A stretch of 11,230 nucleotides of DNA, from NCBI GenBank assembly GCA_020848595.1, contig JADLHV010000009.1, positions 1 to 11,230 on the forward strand, given 5' to 3'. The stretch comes from Bacteroidia bacterium. Lineage in GTDB: Bacteria; Bacteroidota; Bacteroidia; NS11-12g; UBA955. The translations under genes were made by a program, and so were the position numbers. Below are positions 7,119 through 11,230 of the stretch, in pieces. The stretch's first letter is position 1. Every line of letters starts with the position of its first letter. The notes under the pieces were generated by a model, which saw only the letters and a list, made by a program, of their open reading frames with translations, was not told where the DNA came from and did no database searches.

Positions 7119-7979
7119 ATGAATATGAATAATGTTTTTAAAAAATCTGCAGTATTTAGTCTTTTTATACTGTTTTTAAACGCTCTAAATGCGCAAGTTG
7201 ACTATACGGATTTTATCGTAAGCGGTGAATTAGGCTCGTATTATAAAGTTGCCGTTAAAGAACGTATCGCAGTTCCTTATGTTAGCAGCCGTGAAGCTGA
7301 TATGAAATATACAAAACGGGTAATAAGGTGTATTGATGTGCGTCAAAAAATGAATAAATGCATCAATTGGCCTAAAAGTGCTTTAAATGAACATCTGATG
7401 ACTGCACTATGGGAAGGTACTATTACACCTTACCGTTCGGATTCATTGTTAACCCCTATGACAAGTGTCGACTTTCAATCGAGGCTCTCTTATGAAATTC
7501 AAATATTTATAAGCACAGATCCCGAAGACCCAACTATCGGTTATGATACTATCATTCAAGGGGTAATGGAGGCAAGTTCAATTCAAAAATTTTGGCTACT
7601 TGAAGAATGGAATTTCGACTATAAACTTGGCGTTTTTAAACCTAGAATTATCGGAATGGCGCCTGTTTATCAAAGGCAATTTTCTTTTGGATTAGCTCCA
7701 GAACAACCCTTATGTTGGATTAAGATGGATCAACAAACTAGAGATGTTTTAGACCGTTGGGAATTATTTAATCGATATAACGATGCCGCTAGATTAAGTT
7801 TTGATGATTTATTTCAAATGCGGCTATTTGATAGTTATATCGTCTTTGAGAATAATGTTTTCGATTTGATGATTAATCAATTTGAAGAATTCGAAGATGA
7901 TCAAGTTGGCGCACTGGTAAAAGCCGATGAGGTAAAAAATGACCTCTTCATCTTTGAGCACGATCTTTGGCAGTTTTAA
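7119..7979 (+). CDS. gldN: GldN paralogue (second copy)
   Basis: A second GldN of 286 residues, starting 7 nt after the second gldM. Its signal peptide (hydrophobic core AVFSLFILFLNALNA) is probably cleaved before Gln26, giving QVDYTDF, parallel to QVNYNEF in the first copy. All family blocks remain: RVIRCIDVRQKMNK with Cys71, STDPEDPTIGYD, VFKPRII, EQPLCWIKMD with Cys199, FNRYNDAARLSFDDLFQMR, and an identical C-terminus KNDLFIFEHDLWQF. The centre (about 84-120 and 135-155) is diverged, and there is an extra cysteine, Cys81 (MNKCINWP), where the first copy has Gln. ATG 7125 is an alternative start two codons in. The known precedent is Flavobacterium johnsoniae GldO, a GldN paralogue, but here gldM is duplicated as well. 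A terminator follows. Confidence 0.94.
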   Translation: MNMNNVFKKSAVFSLFILFLNALNAQVDYTDFIVSGELGSYYKVAVKERIAVPYVSSREADMKYTKRVIRCIDVRQKMNKCINWPKSALNEHLMTALWEGTITPYRSDSLLTPMTSVDFQSRLSYEIQIFISTDPEDPTIGYDTIIQGVMEASSIQKFWLLEEWNFDYKLGVFKPRIIGMAPVYQRQFSFGLAPEQPLCWIKMDQQTRDVLDRWELFNRYNDAARLSFDDLFQMRLFDSYIVFENNVFDLMINQFEEFEDDQVGALVKADEVKNDLFIFEHDLWQF

Positions 7980-8044
7980 GCCGTTTATGAATTGATTTTG
8001 AGCAGTGCTAAGCGAAGAATAGGTGTTCGCGCTGGCTAATAGTT

Positions 8045-8077
8045 AAGGGTTCTGGTTTATTCCAGAGCCCTTTTTTT
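8045..8077 (+). terminator. Rho-independent terminator after second gldN
   Basis: AAGGGTTCTGG (8045-8055) pairs with CCAGAGCCCTT (8062-8072), with one G-T wobble and a 6-nt loop, followed by T's to 8077. An imperfect hairpin (GCGAA / TTCGC, about 8012-8035) lies just before it. It closes the second gldM-gldN operon. Confidence 0.88.
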
Positions 8078-8188
8078 ATTCGAATAGAACTTGAAATCAA
8101 TAGCTCTTGAACAAAGTTTTAATGGATGAATTATGAAGAGGATTATGACTAATAACTAATTAGTAACATTAAATCGCAAAAAAATGAC

Positions 8189-8197
8189 TATCTTTGC
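8189..8197 (+). promoter_or_regulatory. -7 promoter box of typA
   Basis: TAtcTTTGC at 8189-8197 is identical to the -7 box of the gldK promoter. The -33 region lacks a clear TTG. Transcription would start near 8202, leaving a leader of only about 12 nt before ATG 8214 and ruling out ATG 8184 as the start. A 10-bp palindrome, ACTAATTAGT (8155-8164), lies just upstream near the -33 region. Confidence 0.7.
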
Positions 8198-8213
8198 AAA
8201 CTTTTTTTCGTAC

Positions 8214-10019
8214 ATGCAAGCCATTAGAAATATCGCAATTATTGCCCACGTCGACCACGGTAAAACAACTTTGGTAGATAAAATCCTACACCACTGTAAC
8301 CTTTTTCGTGATAACGAGGAATCAGGTGAATTAATCCTCGATTCCAACGACTTGGAAAGAGAACGCGGGATAACCATCTTTTCAAAGAACGTATCTGTTC
8401 AATACAAAGGTGTAAAAATTAATATCATTGACACACCTGGTCACGCCGACTTTGGTGGAGAAGTAGAACGCGTACTCAAAATGGCCGATGGGGTTGTTTT
8501 GTTAGTTGATGCGTTTGAAGGTCCTATGCCTCAAACTCGATTTGTACTTCAAAAGGCCTTGCAATTAGGATTGAAGCCAATTTTACTTATCAATAAAGTA
8601 GATAAAGAGAATTGCCGTCCAGATGAAGTACACGAAGCTGTATTTGATTTGTTTTTCAATCTAGAAGCTAATCAAGAGCAATTAAACTTCCCAACTATTT
8701 ACGGAAGTAGTAAACAAGGTTGGATGAGCACAGATTATAAAGTTAAGACTGATAATATTTCTCCATTGCTCGATTGTATTTTAGATTACGTGAAAGCACC
8801 TGAAATTAATGAAGGTACTGTTCAAATCCAGATTACTTCTTTAGATTATAGTAATTATTTAGGTCGTATTGCCGTAGGTAAAGTGCACAGAGGTGTTATT
8901 AAAGATAACCAACCCGTGACATTAGTTAGAAACGATGGCTCTATGGCTAAAATGCGTGTTAAAGAACTTTATACTTTTGAAGGTTTAGGTAAGAAGAAAG
9001 TAACTGAATTACAGAATGGAGATATTTGTGCTATAGTAGGTTTAGAAAATTTCCAAATCGGAGATGTCGTAGCTGATTTTGAAAATCCTCAAGGGATGGA
9101 TAAAATTAAAATCTATGAACCTACAATGAGTATGGTATTTACCATTAATAACTCACCATTTTTTGGTAAAGAAGGTAAATTTGTTACTTCTAGACACGTT
9201 AGAGAACGTTTAGAAAAAGAAACAGAAAAGAACTTAGCTTTAAAAATCGAAGATACCGAAAGTCCTGATAGTATATTAGTATATGGTAGAGGTGTTTTGC
9301 ACTTATCTATTCTTATTGAAACGATGCGCCGTGAGGGTTATGAGCTTCAGGTAGGTATGCCTAGAGTAATTATAAAAGAAATTGATGGGGTTAAATGCGA
9401 GCCGATAGAAATGCTTGTTGTTGATGTTCCTGAAGAGTTTTCTGGAAAAGTGATTGAGATAGCAACTCAGAAGAGAGGCGAATTGTTAATCATGCAACCT
9501 AAAGGCGATATGCAGCATTTAGAGTTCAAAATTCCTTCAAGAGGATTGATGGGACTAAGAAGTGCAATGCTTACAGCAACACAAGGAGAAGCTATTATGG
9601 CCCATAGATTTACAGATTATGAACCATGGAAAGGCGAATTAATTGGACGTACTAATGGCTCTTTAGTAAGTATGGAGACTGGCTCTACAACAGCTTATGC
9701 CTTAGATAAAATGCAAGATAGAGGTGTATTCTTTGTTGAACCAGGTGACGAAATCTATGAAGGTCAGGTTGTTGGTGAAAATAATCGTCAAGATGATATG
9801 GTTCTTAACTTGGTTAGAGCTAAGCAATTAACCAATTTTAGAGCTGCTGGAAAGGACGATTCTTCTAAAATGGCGCCTAAAAAGCAATTTTCTTTAGAAG
9901 AAGCTTTAGAATATATTCAAAAAGATGAATATGTGGAGATTACGCCTAAATCTCTAAGAATCAGAAAGATATACTTAAAACAGACAGATAGAGAAAGATA
10001 CAGTAAACAAACTTCTTAA
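8214..10019 (+). CDS. typA: Translational GTPase TypA/BipA
   Basis: TypA (BipA) is a ribosome-binding GTPase of the EF-G/LepA family, involved in ribosome assembly and in growth under cold or other stress. The 601-residue protein has the family's usual length. G motifs: AHVDHGKT at 11-18, switch I RGITI at 51-55, DTPGHADF at 73-80, NKVD at 127-130 and SSK at 165-167. A beta-barrel domain II and EF-G-like domain V follow, then the TypA-specific C-terminal domain with SRGLMGLRS and ENNRQDDMVLN. The start is placed at ATG 8214 because MQAIRNIAIIAHVDHGKT is the usual TypA N-terminus. The frame is open ten codons further up to ATG 8184, but the -7 promoter box (8189-8197) lies within that extension. 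It appears monocistronic and unrelated to the T9SS genes before it. Confidence 0.97.
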   Translation: MQAIRNIAIIAHVDHGKTTLVDKILHHCNLFRDNEESGELILDSNDLERERGITIFSKNVSVQYKGVKINIIDTPGHADFGGEVERVLKMADGVVLLVDAFEGPMPQTRFVLQKALQLGLKPILLINKVDKENCRPDEVHEAVFDLFFNLEANQEQLNFPTIYGSSKQGWMSTDYKVKTDNISPLLDCILDYVKAPEINEGTVQIQITSLDYSNYLGRIAVGKVHRGVIKDNQPVTLVRNDGSMAKMRVKELYTFEGLGKKKVTELQNGDICAIVGLENFQIGDVVADFENPQGMDKIKIYEPTMSMVFTINNSPFFGKEGKFVTSRHVRERLEKETEKNLALKIEDTESPDSILVYGRGVLHLSILIETMRREGYELQVGMPRVIIKEIDGVKCEPIEMLVVDVPEEFSGKVIEIATQKRGELLIMQPKGDMQHLEFKIPSRGLMGLRSAMLTATQGEAIMAHRFTDYEPWKGELIGRTNGSLVSMETGSTTAYALDKMQDRGVFFVEPGDEIYEGQVVGENNRQDDMVLNLVRAKQLTNFRAAGKDDSSKMAPKKQFSLEEALEYIQKDEYVEITPKSLRIRKIYLKQTDRERYSKQTS

Positions 10020-10028
10020 GTTTTTTTT
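10009..10028 (+). terminator. Weak candidate terminator overlapping typA stop
   Basis: AAACTT (10009-10014) and AAGTTT (10018-10023) form a 6-bp, AT-rich stem with a 3-nt loop across the stop codon, followed by T's to 10028. The stem has one G-C pair, so termination is probably partial. Confidence 0.35.
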
Positions 10029-10081
10029 ACAAATTGTTAATTTTTTATGCTTTAGATGTTTTTTATATGATTTCAAATATT

Positions 10082-10090
10082 TAAATTTGC
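10082..10090 (+). promoter_or_regulatory. -7 promoter box of small lipoprotein gene
   Basis: TAaaTTTGC at 10082-10090 matches TAnnTTTG with the common trailing C. It lies 27 nt before the ATG at 10118. No TTG is seen at the ideal -33 distance; that region is a T-run. Confidence 0.65.
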
Positions 10091-10117
10091 ACCCAATTTT
10101 AATTATAAAATAGAAAA

Positions 10118-10327
10118 ATGAAAAAATTATTAGTTATCGCTATCGCTGCTTTCGCTTTCACAGCTTGCAGCAACTCTGCTCAAACTGAAGAAACTACTGC
10201 AACTGATTCAACTACTGCTACTGAGCAACCAGCTGCTCCAGTTGAAACTCCAGCTGAAACTCCAGCTGTTGATTCTTCTGCTGCTGCTCCAGTTGAAGCT
10301 CCGGTTGAAACTCCAGCTGCTCACTAA
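10118..10327 (+). CDS. Small Ala/Pro/Glu/Thr-rich lipoprotein, function unknown
   Basis: A 69-residue predicted lipoprotein. The signal peptide MKKLLVIAIAAFAFTAC has lipobox FTAC, giving lipidated Cys17. The mature chain of 53 residues is entirely low-complexity: Thr/Glu/Ser-rich at first, then Ala-Pro-Val-Glu-Thr repeats ending PAAH. It contains no Lys, Arg or aromatic residue after the signal peptide, so it is acidic and presumably extended. Acidic residues follow the Cys only at +7 and +8, so a surface-export signal is not clear. Codons are strongly uniform (GCT, CCA, GTT, GAA, ACT), and the gene has its own promoter and a strong terminator. This suggests an abundant, independently expressed envelope protein. 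I do not recognise a family, and the role is unknown. Confidence 0.8.
   Translation: MKKLLVIAIAAFAFTACSNSAQTEETTATDSTTATEQPAAPVETPAETPAVDSSAAAPVEAPVETPAAH
10232..10321 (+). repeat. Two degenerate APVE-TPA repeat units within lipoprotein
   Basis: The segments at 10232-10267 and 10280-10321 are near-copies at both DNA and protein level (AAPVETPAETPA and AAAPVEAPVETPA), separated by codons for VDSS. The same codons recur for each residue, which points to internal duplication. Unit number could vary between strains. Confidence 0.6.
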
Positions 10328-10343
10328 TCAGTTCACAATCTTT

Positions 10344-10379
10344 AAAAAATGCAGTCAATTATTGACTGCATTTTTTTTT
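10344..10379 (+). terminator. Strong terminator after small lipoprotein gene
   Basis: A perfect 15-bp stem, 10344-10358 with 10362-10376 (core ATGCAGTCAA / TTGACTGCAT), has a 3-nt loop and T's to 10379. The A-run on the other side of the stem would allow it to work in both directions. Confidence 0.92.
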
Positions 10380-10400
10380 AGTTTTTATTGAAATTTGTCT

Positions 10401-10409
10401 TATATTTGC
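10401..10409 (+). promoter_or_regulatory. -7 promoter box for sorting-domain gene
   Basis: TAtaTTTGC at 10401-10409 ends only 5 nt before ATG 10415, so the transcript is probably leaderless or nearly so. It also rules out the TTG at 10388, which would lie upstream of transcription. No clear -33 TTG is present at the usual distance. Confidence 0.65.
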
Positions 10410-10414
10410 ACACA

Positions 10415-10753
10415 ATGAGAAGACTATACTCTCTACTTTTAATTTTTATCCTTGCCATTGGAACTGTTAGTGCAGACAATACGCCTGTTGCTTTCAAATT
10501 GTATCCTAATCCGTTGACTGGAGATGTACTTCAAGTTAATTTTGATGTAGAATTTAAAGTTGGTAATGCATATACTTTCGTTATAACCAATGTTATTGGT
10601 CAAGTCGTTTATACCCATAATCTTACTGATGATGAGATGAAGAAAGGTAGTTTTACCGTGCGTCTCGATGAAGTTAAATTAGATAAAGGTGTTTATTTGG
10701 CTAAAATGGTCAATGGTGACCACTCCTCAGTTCAAAAACTGGTGGTGAGGTAA
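10415..10753 (+). CDS. Signal peptide plus stand-alone T9SS type A sorting domain
   Basis: A 112-residue protein. A signal peptide (MRRLYSLLLIFILAIGTVSA, probable cleavage before Asp21) is followed at once by a domain matching the T9SS type A C-terminal sorting domain (Por_Secre_tail): FKLYPNPLTG near 28-37, the strand TFVITNVIGQVVY, and the ending LDKGVYLAKMVNG...QKLVVR. In secreted proteins this roughly 80-residue domain sits at the C-terminus of a larger cargo and is removed or used for attachment after export. Here it makes up the whole mature protein. ATG 10415 is chosen because a promoter box lies immediately upstream and the hydrophobic signal starts there. The stop shares one base with the next start. 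It could be a very small exported protein, or the remains of a larger gene. Confidence 0.82.
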   Translation: MRRLYSLLLIFILAIGTVSADNTPVAFKLYPNPLTGDVLQVNFDVEFKVGNAYTFVITNVIGQVVYTHNLTDDEMKKGSFTVRLDEVKLDKGVYLAKMVNGDHSSVQKLVVR

Positions 10754-10965
10754 TGCAAACCATCGAATTTGCTCTCAAAGAAGAGTTTATCCCCTTAATT
10801 CAATTACTTAAATATACTGGTGTCGCCGAATCTGGTGCTCATGCTTCCGAATTAGTTAGTGATGGCGCCGTTGTTTGTAATAATGCTGTCGAAACCAGAA
10901 AACGTTATAAGGTGAGACAGGGCGATGTTATTCAAATTGATGATATAAAGATTGTTGTCGCATGA
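10753..10965 (+). CDS. S4-domain RNA-binding protein, YbcJ type
   Basis: A 70-residue protein made of a single S4-like RNA-binding domain of the YbcJ family. Key signs are LLKYTGVAESGAHASELV at 18-35, then DGAVVCNNAVETRKRYKVRQGD at 37-58, and the VVA end. Escherichia coli YbcJ, as I recall it, has the same length and the same SGA, VETRKR and VVA motifs. The family is thought to bind structured RNA, probably rRNA, but its exact role is unsettled. The start ATG overlaps the preceding TAA by one base (TAATG) and the next gene overlaps its stop by four (ATGA), so translation is probably coupled throughout. Confidence 0.88.
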   Translation: MQTIEFALKEEFIPLIQLLKYTGVAESGAHASELVSDGAVVCNNAVETRKRYKVRQGDVIQIDDIKIVVA

Positions 10966-11230
10966 GTTTGATAATTAGAAAAGCTTTACCTGAAGATTCT
11001 GTCGCTATTTTTAATTTAATAAATGAACTCGCTCTCTACGAAAAAGCACCCGAACAAGTCATTAATACGCCTGAAAATATTCGATTACACGGTTTTGGTC
11101 AACAACCATTATTTAAATGCTTAGTTGCTGTATTGAATGAAACGGTTATCGGAATGTCTTTATGTTATGTGCGCTATTCAACCTGGAAAGGTCCAGTTTT
11201 ATATCTAGAAGATCTTGTTATAACTGAATC
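10962..11230 (+). CDS. GNAT acetyltransferase, 5' part only
   Basis: The frame is open from ATG 10962 to the window edge (89 complete codons), overlapping the S4 gene stop by 4 nt. The N-terminus reads MSLIIRKALPEDSVAIFNLI and continues with ELALYEKAPEQV, a GIG-like turn (VIGMSLCYVRYSTW), and YLEDLVI. This is the pattern of GNAT acetyltransferases related to spermidine/spermine and other diamine N-acetyltransferases (YEK..., STW.G, YLEDL). The acetyl-CoA-binding Q/RxxGxG/A motif would lie past the edge and is not visible. The acceptor substrate cannot be told from this part. Confidence 0.85.
   Translation, partial: MSLIIRKALPEDSVAIFNLINELALYEKAPEQVINTPENIRLHGFGQQPLFKCLVAVLNETVIGMSLCYVRYSTWKGPVLYLEDLVITE

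Noticed and set aside
8101..8160. Tiny frames between the second gldN and typA
   Set aside because: They are under 10 codons with no supporting signal, and the region is better explained as the typA promoter region.
10388..10414. TTG 10388 as the start of the sorting-domain gene
   Set aside because: A TAnnTTTG box (10401-10409) lies inside this extension, and the added residues would precede a normal signal peptide starting at ATG 10415.
1..11230. tRNA, rRNA, CRISPR array, insertion sequence or phage gene
   Set aside because: No cloverleaf-like segment, regularly spaced repeat array, transposase or integrase motif was found in the reading. The duplicated gldM-gldN pair has no flanking direct repeats that I can see.

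Overview
The window comes from a low-GC member of the Bacteroidota. Two things show this. The genes encode the core of the type IX secretion system (T9SS) and gliding machinery, which is confined to this phylum. The promoters have the phylum's TAnnTTTG -7 box instead of a sigma70 -10, and most starts have an A-rich leader rather than a Shine-Dalgarno. I cannot place it below phylum level. All genes are on the + strand.

Region 1 (1-5040): the 3' end of a PorP/SprF-type outer-membrane protein gene, then a well-formed promoter and a gldK-gldL-gldM-gldN operon closed by a strong intrinsic terminator. GldL and GldM form the proton-driven inner-membrane motor. GldK (lipoprotein) and GldN form the ring under the outer membrane.

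Region 2 (5041-8077): a gene-free leader of about 480 bp, rich in inverted repeats and lacking a canonical promoter. It is followed by a second, diverged gldM-gldN pair with its own terminator. No second gldK or gldL is seen. The second pair is intact and has kept the family's conserved blocks. The natural reading is an alternative periplasmic arm and ring component that borrows GldL and GldK from the first operon. This is the most interesting feature of the window.

Region 3 (8078-11230): typA/bipA, a translational GTPase whose promoter shows that the true start is 30 nt inside the longest frame. Next come a very small Ala/Pro/Glu/Thr-rich lipoprotein with a strong terminator, then a tightly packed operon. 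That operon holds a signal peptide plus T9SS type A sorting domain with no cargo, an S4 RNA-binding protein of the YbcJ type, and the start of a GNAT acetyltransferase cut by the window edge. The three overlap by 1 and 4 nt.

I see no RNA genes, CRISPR arrays, insertion sequences or phage genes. What stands out is the duplicated motor-arm/ring pair and the cargo-free sorting-domain protein close to the machine that would recognise it.
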